Source of the DNA: a virus
Direction: 5' to 3' (one strand)
Virus record (IMG/VR): IMGVR_UViG_3300008107_000478
Location: 1 to 23,495 of that record
Length of the DNA stretch: 23,495 nucleotides
The position numbers and the translations under genes were made by a program. Below the pieces are notes generated by a model. That model ran no database searches. It was not told the origin of the DNA and saw nothing but the letters and a program-made list of their open reading frames with translations. This document shows, piece after piece, positions 14,979 through 22,338 of the stretch; the stretch's first letter is position 1, and each line of letters opens with the position of its first letter.

Positions 14979-15286
14979 GTTGGTTCAAAAACCTATTCGG
15001 TAAAAAGAAAAAGAAAAAGCCAGCGGCTTCTTCAATCGCAAGAGATGAAAAAGGTCGTTGGATTTACGAAGTCCCATCAGCAACTAAGCATGTGGCAGAC
15101 CTACAACCAAGAGTTGTCTCTGAAAAAGTTTCTACAAAGTCAAAATCTTGTGGCTGTAAAAGCGGTAGCGTATGTCCTTGCGAAAAGAAAAAGGAAACAC
15201 CAAAGGCTCAAATCAAGCCAGTTGCTAAAAAGCCAGTGGCAAAGAAGCCAGTTGCGAAAAAGACTCCAACACCAAAAAAGAAGTAA
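14975..15286 (+). CDS. Lys-rich protein with histone H1-like repeats
   Basis: 103 residues, overlapping the Mom-like gene by 4 nt (ATGA). Basic N terminus (SWFKNLFGKKKKKKPA), a central CGCKSGSVCPCEK cluster that may bind zinc, then three copies of KPVAKK followed by TPTPKKK. Such KPVAKK repeats resemble histone H1/HU tails that bind DNA nonspecifically. Coupling to the Mom-like gene suggests a DNA-binding helper or a DNA-condensing protein (inference). The lysine tail is low-complexity, so a short repeat could vary in number between relatives. Confidence 0.6.
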   Translation: MSWFKNLFGKKKKKKPAASSIARDEKGRWIYEVPSATKHVADLQPRVVSEKVSTKSKSCGCKSGSVCPCEKKKETPKAQIKPVAKKPVAKKPVAKKTPTPKKK

Positions 15287-15309
15287 TTTCCAAATCACTT
15301 TCTAGAATT

Positions 15310-15350
15310 AACCCCGAAAAAATCTCACCCTTGATTTTTCGGGGTTTTTT
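15310..15350 (+). terminator. Strong terminator
   Basis: ACCCCGAAAAAATC pairs with GATTTTTCGGGGT across TCACCCTT, followed by TTTTTT. It closes the block that includes the Mom-like gene. 15351-15429 has no gene. Confidence 0.95.
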
Positions 15351-15418
15351 CTATGTTTGTAAATGAAAAACCCACCCCGGTCCCTCACCAGGCCCAAAAT
15401 TTCGCCGAAAGCAGATTT

Positions 15419-15435
15419 CGCTAATAGCGTATAGT
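15419..15435 (+). promoter_or_regulatory. Possible promoter with palindrome for the terminase-like operon
   Basis: TATAGT (15430-15435) follows directly on the palindrome CGCTAATAGCG (15419-15429). No TTGACA-like -35 at 17 nt is seen, so activator dependence or another role is possible. Confidence 0.4.
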
Positions 15436-15567
15436 GAGAACTGTCGGAGCATGGCTTCGGCGGGTAGAGACAACCTTAATTTGCGAGCAACGCAAAAAGA
15501 ATGGGTCAGGCGGGAAGCAGTCTCTCCCCAGTCTTCCCGTCTGGCTCCAAAACGAAGGACATCAGTT

Positions 15568-16467
15568 ATGTCAGACGCTCTTGATAAAGACCCGTTTGCT
15601 AAACCCGAACTCGAAGCCCCCGACATCCAGATTGATACCCCCGTCAATCTCCGCCCAGATTTATCTCTCCACGGAATTGAAGAAACCGATAGGGGAATTT
15701 GTTTAGACACCTTTGAAAATAGACAGGCGTTGCGTCGAGCAAGATTCAATTGGCTTCCTGTCTATGCTGTAAACGGCGTTCCAACAGGATTGATTCAGGC
15801 ACTCTCGCCTGAGATGCAAACTCAGCAACGGCTAATGTCGCTGGATGAAAAAGTTGCAATTCTTTCGGACCCTAATGATAAAAACTCTGATTATATAAAC
15901 GGCTATGACTTGCTAGCCGAGTCAGCAGCAGACTACATCGCCCCGCCTTGGGTACTAGGAGCAACACGCGCTTGGGCAAAACAACAAACGCAGGGTCTGC
16001 ATGGAAAAAAGGAACTCCCTCTTCCCCGTCGTTGTAAGGCAATCAAGGATGACGGTATCCGTTGCCAACTCTGGTCTGGAGGGCGTGGAGCAGATGACGG
16101 CCTATGTCGTGTCCATCTTGGTTCCTTACGCAATAAACCAACCGACTCAGTGGAGCGTGCCCGCTCTCGTCTAACTCAGGCTGCCCCAACCGCCGTCGAC
16201 ACTCTTGAGGAACTTATGAACTCGGCAGAGTCCGAACCCGTCAAACTCAAGGCGGCCTCTGAAATTCTTGACCGTGCTGGTATTCGTGCTGGTATTGACA
16301 TCAATACCGATGTCACTCTTGATGTCCGCCCCGCCGCTTCAATCATTGCTGAGCGTTTGGAACGCATTGCTCAAAACGCTATTGAAGCCCAACGGCGTTT
16401 AGAACCAGAGACCGTTATAGTAGAAGAAACAGAAGAAGCAGAGGTTGTCGAAGATGACGCTAAATGA
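15568..16467 (+). CDS. Terminase small subunit-like protein
   Basis: 299 residues from ATG 15568, which has GAAGGA 8 nt upstream; the frame is open back to ATG 15451 (338 residues) but that start lacks a usable ribosome site. A middle zinc-binding segment RRCKAIKDDGIRCQLW...GLCRVHLG and a C-terminal helical repeat SRLTQAAPTAVDTLEELMNS...VKLKAASEILDRAGI resemble phage small terminase proteins, which bind packaging sites and recruit the motor. The end is acidic (EETEEAEVVEDD). Large terminase is not in the window. Codons here use more C in third position than neighbours upstream. Assignment is from recalled resemblance. Confidence 0.6.
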   Translation: MSDALDKDPFAKPELEAPDIQIDTPVNLRPDLSLHGIEETDRGICLDTFENRQALRRARFNWLPVYAVNGVPTGLIQALSPEMQTQQRLMSLDEKVAILSDPNDKNSDYINGYDLLAESAADYIAPPWVLGATRAWAKQQTQGLHGKKELPLPRRCKAIKDDGIRCQLWSGGRGADDGLCRVHLGSLRNKPTDSVERARSRLTQAAPTAVDTLEELMNSAESEPVKLKAASEILDRAGIRAGIDINTDVTLDVRPAASIIAERLERIAQNAIEAQRRLEPETVIVEETEEAEVVEDDAK

Positions 16468-16648
16468 AATCATTGAAGAGTTAGTGGCGTTGACGGACAA
16501 TCTTCACTCCGATGTCAAACTTGCTTCCACTCGTTTAGAACACATTAGATTGACGGCCAGAGCAAACGAAGCCACGAACTTATTACATAACCTTATGAAT
16601 TTCCAGGATACAGATGACACCGAAACCAAAACCACCAACGGCGAGTAG
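16454..16648 (+). CDS. Small helical protein
   Basis: 64 residues from ATG 16454, with GAGG 9 nt upstream; the frame begins at 16445 with a TTG. It overlaps the end of the terminase-like gene by 14 nt and the following gene by 35 nt. Two helices (NEIIEELVALTDNLHSDVKLASTRLEHIRLTARANEATNLLHNLM) are predicted to form a coiled hairpin, with a Thr/Asp tail. No family recognised; a packaging or lysis accessory role is only suggested by position. Confidence 0.6.
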   Translation: MTLNEIIEELVALTDNLHSDVKLASTRLEHIRLTARANEATNLLHNLMNFQDTDDTETKTTNGE

Positions 16649-17390
16649 TCTTCGGGAACGCTTCATAAATAAAGCATTAGAGCACACGGGCTACTATACA
16701 AATAACGGCATGGAAAATGTCTTTGCCCAGGGGCTGAACATCAACGGCAAGCCATGGAACGGATTGTTTATTGATGTCGTTGCCAGTGAAGCGGGTGTCC
16801 GCTTACCCGTAGCCCACACAGTCTCAACGGTTGCCCTCGCCTATTACCTGGGTCACGGTTTTTTCCATGTAAGACCACGGCGAGGAGATATCGTCTTTCT
16901 CCAAACATCAACGGCAAGCGAATTCGGCTCGCCACATATCGGTATTGTTCTGGACACTAAACGGCACGCCATAGACGGGACTATACAAACGGTGGAAGGT
17001 ATGACCTCTAGCGGACTACCTAAACAACCACAGACACCTAACGGTGTCTATGTACGCACCCGTCATCAAACGGAAGTCATTGGATACGCAAGACCAAAAT
17101 ACAAGACGGCTAGCCCTTTGTCCCCAAACGAGAACGCACCAGTAATTACTCCTGCTCAGGTCCGCGCTGGAATAAAACATAAGAGCGTCGTTTTGGTTCA
17201 GTTAGCCCTCTCAAAAGTCACAGGCATCAAAGGCTTGCCAAGAGGACACTTTGATACAAAGACCAAACTTGCTTACGCCAAGTTCCAAAGAGACATTGGT
17301 TATGTTGGCATCTCAGCATCTGGCGATGCAGACTACAACTCGTTGAAACTGTTGGGCGAACTGACTGGTTTCTTCAACGCAAAGCCATAG
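16614..17390 (+). CDS. CHAP-like domain plus peptidoglycan-binding domain, no cysteine
   Basis: 258 residues, ATG with CAGGA 5 nt upstream. Residues 13-165 align in pattern with phage CHAP/NlpC-like proteins: GKPWNGLFIDVVASEAGV, RRGDIVFL, GSPHIGIVLD. The position of the catalytic Cys (usually W-C-x-x-F) is Asn-Gly-Leu, and the whole protein has no cysteine, so it cannot work as a cysteine peptidase. Residues 175-258 are a peptidoglycan-binding type 1 domain (VLVQLALSKVTGIKGLPRGHFDTKTKLAYAKFQ in sequence). It may be a wall-binding virion protein or a lysin using different chemistry. It follows the terminase-like gene in the same operon. Confidence 0.7.
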   Translation: MTPKPKPPTASSLRERFINKALEHTGYYTNNGMENVFAQGLNINGKPWNGLFIDVVASEAGVRLPVAHTVSTVALAYYLGHGFFHVRPRRGDIVFLQTSTASEFGSPHIGIVLDTKRHAIDGTIQTVEGMTSSGLPKQPQTPNGVYVRTRHQTEVIGYARPKYKTASPLSPNENAPVITPAQVRAGIKHKSVVLVQLALSKVTGIKGLPRGHFDTKTKLAYAKFQRDIGYVGISASGDADYNSLKLLGELTGFFNAKP

Positions 17391-17448
17391 CAGCAGCCAC
17401 TGACATTCAAGATTTCTTAAAAAAAACTTAAATTTTATGCAATATCTA

Positions 17449-17495
17449 TTGACAAATCCCAAAAATCGCTTTAGGATATGTCCCATATCCTAAAG
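17449..17495 (+). promoter_or_regulatory. Promoter overlapped by a 12-bp inverted-repeat operator
   Basis: TTGACA (17449-17454), 17-nt spacer, TAGGAT (17472-17477). The arms CTTTAGGATATG (17469-17480) and CATATCCTAAAG (17484-17495) are perfect inverses around TCC and cover the -10 and start site, the classic position for a dimeric repressor. Confidence 0.7.
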
Positions 17496-17519
17496 TGCAA
17501 AACGATACAATTCCCCCGG

Positions 17520-17550
17520 AACCCCTGTAAAAACGGGGGTTTATTTTTTT
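17520..17550 (+). terminator. Terminator shortly after the operator-controlled promoter
   Basis: AACCCC (17520-17525) pairs with GGGGTT (17536-17541) around an A-rich loop, then TTATTTTTTT. CCCCCG at 17513 could pair alternatively with CGGGGG. It lies only about 40-65 nt from the predicted start site. Confidence 0.8.
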
Positions 17551-17589
17551 GAACAAATTCCTTAAGTTATTTCATAAGACGGGATGCAC

Positions 17590-17628
17590 GCGGCGGGCCC
17601 GCCGCATGGAAAAAACGATAACCCAGGG
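17590..17628. repeat. Hairpin element A (copy of the GCATGGAAAAA module)
   Basis: A perfect 16-nt palindrome GCGGCGGGCCCGCCGC (17590-17605) runs into GCATGGAAAAA (17604-17614), then ATAACCC. The tail is shared with elements at 18397 and 22932. It is at the start of the ACGGCAAG array. Confidence 0.55.
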
Positions 17629-17631
17629 ATA

Positions 17632-17828
17632 ACGGCAAGTCTCCATCGGGGGTTATTACATAAGAACGGCAAGCACGCATCGCGGGAGGAGATGACGGCG
17701 AGCCTTCCATCGGGGTTTATAGCATAAGGACACGGTAAGAAGCAATGGAGCGAGAAGCAACGGCAAGCGAAAGGGGGTATAAGATAAAAAACATAACGGC
17801 AAGCCTTAGACGCAAAAAACGGCGAGCC
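17632..17828 (+). repeat. Degenerate ACGGCAAG tandem array
   Basis: Seven copies of ACGGYRAG at 17632, 17666, 17695, 17732, 17760, 17796 and 17819, spaced 23-37 nt. Several are followed by CCATCGGGG and TATAACATAAG-like stretches, so units of about 30-36 nt recur. No convincing open frame fills this stretch on either strand. The array lies between the lysin-like gene and the next small gene. Confidence 0.6.
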
Positions 17829-17851
17829 ATGAGCAGAAGAAAGAATAACGG

Positions 17852-18097
17852 ATGACATTTGACGAGTGGTTGAGCATAGGATTCGCTAACGGGTGGGTTG
17901 GTGCACCTATATGCGAAACGCATGACGGGTTGCCTACATCAGAGGCAGAAGATAAAGAGTTTGAAGAGGGAGACCCTTGTATCCACATTTTGCGTCTCTA
18001 CGACACACTGGAACACAAGATAGAGGTTGAAGAGAACCACGCTCCAAGCATCTGGCGTGCAACAAACATTGGATTAGGGATTTCTTCCACAGAATAA
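17852..18097 (+). CDS. Conserved small phage protein, unknown
   Basis: 81 residues. WLSIGFANGWVGAPICETHDGLPTSEAEDKEFEEGDPCIHILRLYD holds the recurring actinophage pattern PxCxTHDGxPTxxExxxxxxGDPCIHxLRLY (recalled). Two cysteines and one histidine could bind a metal. The remainder is acidic. GAAAGAA lies about 9 nt upstream of the ATG. Function unknown. Confidence 0.65.
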   Translation: MTFDEWLSIGFANGWVGAPICETHDGLPTSEAEDKEFEEGDPCIHILRLYDTLEHKIEVEENHAPSIWRATNIGLGISSTE

Positions 18098-18134
18098 AAA
18101 ATCACATAGTTTCTAATGTTTTATGATAAAAGTC

Positions 18135-18350
18135 ATGAGACACATAGAAATCCATTTGATTGAAGAATCCAAAGATGTCATTACAGCCAATCAAGTTGGC
18201 CTGGAATGCGAGGCATCTGAAACTTGCGAAGAATGCTTTAAACAAGTAGGCGAAACCCCTGTAAGTAAGAAGTTTGTGCCATTCTGTTTCATACTTGATG
18301 ATGAGGCTGAGTGGGTAGTTTGTAAAGACTGCGCCACCCCTGTTTTGTAG
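18135..18350 (+). CDS. Small zinc-finger-like protein
   Basis: 71 residues from ATG 18135, 7 nt after TATGAT (18122-18127) as a leaderless-type start; ATG 18123 (75 residues) is the alternative. CETCEECFKQVG and CKDCATP form a four-cysteine site or more, with FVPFCFILDDEAEWVVC between. No ribosome site is visible for either start. Function unknown. Confidence 0.55.
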   Translation: MRHIEIHLIEESKDVITANQVGLECEASETCEECFKQVGETPVSKKFVPFCFILDDEAEWVVCKDCATPVL

Positions 18351-18364
18351 TCTCCAGGTCCCCA

Positions 18365-18519
18365 TTTTTTCCATGCACGCCCATTTCCATGCTGACGCAT
18401 GGAAAAAGTGCTAACCCACAAATCCAGAACCCCCGGAGTCCAGGCCCTTCATCTAACACATAAGCCTTATGTTTTTTCAGGGAGATGAGCCTCACCATTT
18501 CTGTTCGCTCTGGGCGAAA
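18365..18519. repeat. Repeated intergenic module, copy B
   Basis: Starts with TTTTTTCCATGC (18365-18376), then the perfect hairpin TTTCCATGC-TGAC-GCATGGAAA (18384-18405) and TAACCC. CCTTATGTTTTTTC (18465-18478) and, exactly 38 nt after its start, TTCGCTCTGGGCGAA (18504-18518) follow. The same parts occur in copy C (22900-23013) with the same 38-nt spacing. CATAAG-C-CTTATG (18459-18471) is another small palindrome. It precedes a promoter. Confidence 0.65.
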
Positions 18520-18528
18520 TAAGTTTTT

Positions 18529-18569
18529 TTGACATTTTGGAATAAATGACGAACACTTGGTGTTATAGT
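18529..18569 (+). promoter_or_regulatory. Shared-box promoter upstream of the 184-residue unknown gene
   Basis: TTGACATTTTGGAATAAAT (18529-18547), 15 nt, TTATAGT (18563-18569). The layout is the same in the promoter at 23393-23433: identical 35-nt distance from TTGACA to TATAGT. AATAAAT may be the working -35, since it sits 16 nt before TATAGT. The leader to ATG 18688 is about 110 nt and ends with AAGGAGA. Confidence 0.65.
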
Positions 18570-18687
18570 CTGTGTATCAACGAAAAACACTCCCAAAAAA
18601 AGTTTTGGAAATGGACTTGACAAAGTGGTGAAAATCACTATTGTTGATAGTAGATACAAAAAAGCGTTTTAGATAAGGAGAGACCAA

Positions 18688-19242
18688 ATGAACGCAAACA
18701 CAGAAAAAACAGTAGTTGGCAAGGCACTCTATTTAGAGTTCCGCAAAGACAACTACACCTACCAAATGGTTATCACGCCACCAGCGACTAACGCTGAAGG
18801 TGGGGTAATCCCGGCTTGTGTAATGGAGAGACGACTTTCGTCTTGGCATCCACGCAAGAACTGGAACTTTTCATCAGTTCCAACAACTGGGGACTTCGTT
18901 CTACCTCGTCAAGCGAGTGGCGAGTTCCAGCAAGAGACTGACCTAAATCGTGTAAAGCACATTTCTGCTACACACCTACACAGATTAGTTTCAAAAACCA
19001 TTGACTCACTTATTCACAGAGATTGGAAGTTGTTCAAGCAACCAATCACAGTTGAGGCAACTTACAAGGATGTTGAACTTATCAAATCTGGTAAGACTTC
19101 AAACGAACTTGTTCGTAGGATTGAACGCTCTCGTAAAGCGTTTAATTTCCCAGAGGCGTTATTTGATGCACCTGCACCAGTAGCACCTGCAACACCAACT
19201 GTTGTCACCCTGACACCAGTAACTCCCGGCGTAGCAAGATAA
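18688..19242 (+). CDS. Unknown protein at the head of the AAA+/VWA block
   Basis: 184 residues, AAGGAGA about 7 nt before the ATG. It looks like a beta-rich domain (ALYLEFRKDNYTYQMVITPP, ACVMERRLSSWHPRKNWNFSSV) followed by helices (HLHRLVSKTIDSLIHRDWKLF, NELVRRIERSRKAFN) and a flexible Ala/Pro/Val/Thr tail. No known domain recognised. It lies 14 nt before the AAA+ ATPase and shares a promoter with it, so it may be a partner or substrate of the ATPase (inference). Confidence 0.65.
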   Translation: MNANTEKTVVGKALYLEFRKDNYTYQMVITPPATNAEGGVIPACVMERRLSSWHPRKNWNFSSVPTTGDFVLPRQASGEFQQETDLNRVKHISATHLHRLVSKTIDSLIHRDWKLFKQPITVEATYKDVELIKSGKTSNELVRRIERSRKAFNFPEALFDAPAPVAPATPTVVTLTPVTPGVAR

Positions 19243-19256
19243 GGAGACCAACCAAA

Positions 19257-20291
19257 ATGACTACACCAAACACAAATCCAACCTCACAAGAGTGGGTTGA
19301 AAACCAGCGTAGGATTCACGAGAACCTACCAGTCATGCTCAGCGCAGTTGTTGGGCAAGTTCTAAATCCAGTTGTCGCATCTGACCTAAACTTAGGTTAT
19401 GACGAGACAGCAGGTAAAGCAGTTATTCGCAATCGTGATAACGCCAACACTGAGAAAGCAGGAGTTCAAGTGACGCAAGTCGACGCTCTTGCTGGTGAAA
19501 GTTTTTATGTTCGCCCTAATGGACAGAAATACTTCACTCGTAAGTGGGGGCAACACACAGATGTTGAAGTTGCTCGTAGCCAGCGAGCAAGTGCGACTGG
19601 AAAGTCAATCTTGCTTTATGGTGCACCGGGCACTGGAAAGACAGCAATGTTTGAAGGTGCTTTTGGTGACGACCTAATCACAGTTCTTGGAACTGGCGAC
19701 ACCGAAGTTGGCGACCTAGTTGGTGGCTATGTTCAAACAATCGCTGGTGGCTTTGAGTGGGTGGATGGGCCGCTAGTGCGAGCAGCAGAAGAGGGCAAAG
19801 TCCTACTGATTGACGAGATTGGTTTGATTGACCCCAAAGTTCTTTCAGTCGTCTATGGTCTTATGGATGGTCGTAGAGAACTCAAAGTAACTGCCAACCC
19901 TGAACGAGCAATCGTTAAGGCTAAGGATGGTTTCTTCGTGGTGGCTGCTACTAACCCTAACGCTCCCGGAGTAAATCTTTCTGAGGCTCTACTCTCTCGC
20001 TTTGGTATTCAAGCAGAAATGACTACTGACTGGACACTTGCTCGTAAGTTAGGAGTTCCAGCACAAGCAGTAACTTGTGCACAGAACCTAGCCAAAAAGC
20101 AACAGTCTGATGAAGTCAACTGGTCACCACAAATGCGTGAGTTGCTAGATTACAGAGACATCTCTGCTGAACTTGGTGCAGACTGGGCAGTCTCTAACTT
20201 GATTGCCCAAGCACCAGTTGAAGACAGAGCGATTGTCGCTGATGTATTTACTCGTGTCTATGGCACAGAGTTCAAGCCAGCCAAAATCTAG
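19257..20291 (+). CDS. MoxR/CobS-type AAA+ ATPase
   Basis: 344 residues. Walker A GAPGTGKT (122-129), Walker B VLLIDE (182-187), sensor region AATNPNAPG (230-238) and SRF with an arginine-finger candidate (near 247-249) are all present. The GDLVGGY and DGPLVRAAEEGKVLLIDEI surroundings are typical of the MoxR/CbbQ/CobS group, ATPases that work with VWA-domain proteins to remodel targets or insert metals. A 105-residue N-terminal region without obvious motifs could select substrates. It precedes the HExxH/VWA gene, its expected partner. AAGGAGA lies about 9 nt upstream. Confidence 0.85.
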   Translation: MTTPNTNPTSQEWVENQRRIHENLPVMLSAVVGQVLNPVVASDLNLGYDETAGKAVIRNRDNANTEKAGVQVTQVDALAGESFYVRPNGQKYFTRKWGQHTDVEVARSQRASATGKSILLYGAPGTGKTAMFEGAFGDDLITVLGTGDTEVGDLVGGYVQTIAGGFEWVDGPLVRAAEEGKVLLIDEIGLIDPKVLSVVYGLMDGRRELKVTANPERAIVKAKDGFFVVAATNPNAPGVNLSEALLSRFGIQAEMTTDWTLARKLGVPAQAVTCAQNLAKKQQSDEVNWSPQMRELLDYRDISAELGADWAVSNLIAQAPVEDRAIVADVFTRVYGTEFKPAKI

Positions 20292-20353
20292 GTCTCCGAT
20301 TTTGGCTCGTGTGTGGGGTGGCTTACCCTTAGATTTCCGCCCCACACACACCC
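20277..20353 (+). other. Tandem hairpins after the AAA+ gene
   Basis: AGCCAAAATC (20277-20286) pairs perfectly with GATTTTGGCT (20296-20305), spanning the stop codon. A second hairpin pairs GTGTGTGGGGTGG with CCGCCCCACACAC (about 20308-20352) through one G-U. Neither is followed by a U tract, so these may be RNA-stabilising or attenuating rather than simple terminators. Confidence 0.6.
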
Positions 20354-20361
20354 TAAAAATC

Positions 20362-20403
20362 TGGGAATAAATCTTGACATTTTTTAGTTTTATACAGTAA
20401 AGT
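20362..20403 (+). promoter_or_regulatory. Promoter of the HExxH/VWA gene
   Basis: GGGAATAAAT (20363-20372), TTGACA (20374-20379), then TATACA (20391-20396) and TAAAGT (20398-20403). TTGACA-N18-TAAAGT is a standard promoter. The GGGAATAAAT box is shared with the promoters at 18539 and 23402. AAAAGGAG precedes the ATG at 20431. Confidence 0.7.
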
Positions 20404-20430
20404 AGTAGTAACAAGAAAAGGAGTTCAGAA

Positions 20431-22326
20431 ATGAGCCACTACAAAGTAAGCACCAAAACCATTGGTCGCACCCACCCTGACTGGTTGAAAGTCAATGCCA
20501 GCGTTGGCAAGATTGTCAACAAATGGTCGCTACGCCAAGACCTAGTTGTAGGTCTAGTTGAGGACACCACCATTGGTGCACCTGCGTGTTTCAATCCTGC
20601 CACAGCAGAGATTGAAGTTTGTATCAGCAAAGCGTTTGGCAATGTTGAGCCAAAAGAAGTTGGCGAACTTACACACCGAAAAAATCAACTTAAGCACCCA
20701 ACTGCTACTGGTGCTATTTTCCACGAGGCACTCCACGCTAGGATTTCTCGCTGGTCATTAGAGCAAGCAGCAAAAGATTTAGATGCAAGACACTTGCGTT
20801 TCTTGCATGCTATGGAAGAGGGTCGCATTGAGTATTGGGGTTGCGTATTTGTTCCAGAGAACAGATTGCTACTTCGTGCTTGTGCAATGGAAATCGTTAT
20901 GGCAGAACTTGACGAGCAAGTTAAAAATGTTTCAAAAGTAGACGCTGCTGCCTTTACTGCTCTGCTCACTCTTGCGAGAGTAGACGCTGGCGTTTTGGAT
21001 GCAAATGATGTTCCAGAAGTTGTTATGGAAATCCTGCACGAGGTTCTTGGTAAAGAGACCATTGACCAGTTGCGTGAAATCTGGAAAGAGTTCCAAGCAC
21101 ACAGCGACCACGAAAACGCATTACCACTTTACGAACTTACAAATCGTTTCATTGAAGTTCTTGATGCACGCAAAGATGAAGTTGGCGAGAAACCAACTGA
21201 AACACCAAAAGGTGGTTGCGAGTATCCGGGTGGAGAGAGTGGCACACCAGAACCGGGCACATCAAAGCCGAGCGAGGATGGCACACCTACACCAAGCAAC
21301 GAACCTACTGACGAGCAAGTCAAGCAGTTCAAGAAGTTCATTGAGCAAGTCAAAGACGCAGTTGAAGAAATGAAAGACATTGTTCAGATTGCCAACCAAG
21401 ACGACATCAATGACGAGATTGACATGGATGAACGCAAAGAAGAAGTCGAGCAAAGAGACAAAGCACACGAAGAAAAGAAACATCGTGACAAGATTGCTGA
21501 CGAAGTTTTCTCTGCTGGTTCTCACATAACTGGAATTAGAACCAACTCTGTTCTTCAAGACTCTCGCTCACCTAAGCCAGAAGAACTGGCAGCAGCCAAC
21601 AAAGTTGCTAACGCTTTGCGTAAAGCAAAGTATCGTGAGCGTTCACAAGTTCGTGCTGGTAGCGTTGTTCCACCTGGTCGCTTGCGTTCTCGTGCAGTTG
21701 TTCAGCGTGAGGCTCTTAAGGCTAAGGGTGTTGTATCTCCGATTGAAACTTGGAGACGCACACAGCGTAAGCAAACAGAAGACCCAACATTAAAGGTTGG
21801 CGTTATGGTGGACATTTCTGGTTCTATGAAACCAGCAATGCAACCAATGGGCATTACTGCGTGGATTATGTCAGAGGCAGTTCGTAGGATTCAGGGCAAG
21901 TGTGCAATGGTCTATTACGGTCAGAATGTATTTGCCACTCTTAAGCCGGGACAGAAGTTGGACAAAGTGAAGACTTTCACTGCCACCGACTCAACCGAAG
22001 AGTTTGCCAAAGCGTTCAAGGCTCTTGACAGTGGCTTGGGTCTAACCAGTGGAGACGGTGCGAGATTGCTCGTAGTTGTTTCTGACGGTAGATACCGTAG
22101 CGACCAGCAAGCATACGCCAAGCAGTTGCTCAAAGAGGCTGACCGTAAGGGCGTGGCTATCTTGTGGCTGACATTTGACGGTAAGACTGGCTACGCTAAG
22201 TCATACCTAGACGGAACAAGTGGCGAGATTGTATCGCTCAACAGCACCGAGTCGCCAGTCAAAGCAGCGCAGGTAATCGGACAGACCGCGGCCAAAGTGG
22301 TCTCGGCAATCGGCTCACGAGTCTAA
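20431..22326 (+). CDS. HExxH plus VWA protein, CobT-like partner of the AAA+ ATPase
   Basis: 631 residues. The N-terminal part carries a zinc-peptidase motif FHEALHARI (HEALH at 98-102) and AMEEGRIEYW (E129/E130 as possible third ligand). A Pro/Gly/Ser/Thr-rich linker (about 255-295) and a highly charged coiled segment (about 295-355) follow. The C-terminal VWA domain has the metal-ion site DISGSM (461-466) and VVVSDG (near 548-553). VWA proteins with MoxR ATPases form remodelling or chelatase-like complexes; the metallopeptidase-like motif suggests proteolysis or metal handling. The mixed architecture resembles phage genes labelled CobT-like, but the biological role is unproven. Own promoter and strong ribosome site. 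Confidence 0.85.
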   Translation: MSHYKVSTKTIGRTHPDWLKVNASVGKIVNKWSLRQDLVVGLVEDTTIGAPACFNPATAEIEVCISKAFGNVEPKEVGELTHRKNQLKHPTATGAIFHEALHARISRWSLEQAAKDLDARHLRFLHAMEEGRIEYWGCVFVPENRLLLRACAMEIVMAELDEQVKNVSKVDAAAFTALLTLARVDAGVLDANDVPEVVMEILHEVLGKETIDQLREIWKEFQAHSDHENALPLYELTNRFIEVLDARKDEVGEKPTETPKGGCEYPGGESGTPEPGTSKPSEDGTPTPSNEPTDEQVKQFKKFIEQVKDAVEEMKDIVQIANQDDINDEIDMDERKEEVEQRDKAHEEKKHRDKIADEVFSAGSHITGIRTNSVLQDSRSPKPEELAAANKVANALRKAKYRERSQVRAGSVVPPGRLRSRAVVQREALKAKGVVSPIETWRRTQRKQTEDPTLKVGVMVDISGSMKPAMQPMGITAWIMSEAVRRIQGKCAMVYYGQNVFATLKPGQKLDKVKTFTATDSTEEFAKAFKALDSGLGLTSGDGARLLVVVSDGRYRSDQQAYAKQLLKEADRKGVAILWLTFDGKTGYAKSYLDGTSGEIVSLNSTESPVKAAQVIGQTAAKVVSAIGSRV

Positions 22327-22338
22327 TCGGCTCGTGTA

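Noticed and set aside
15351-15749. Minus-strand open frame over the terminase-like start
   Set aside because: It is antisense to a gene with better start and domain evidence.
15999-16010. GCATGGAAAAA inside the terminase-like gene as a fourth module copy
   Set aside because: Neither hairpin nor TAACC follows; it is probably chance in coding DNA.
17562-17988. Several minus-strand open frames over the ACGGCAAG array
   Set aside because: They are low-complexity shadows of the repeat with no ribosome sites or recognisable families.
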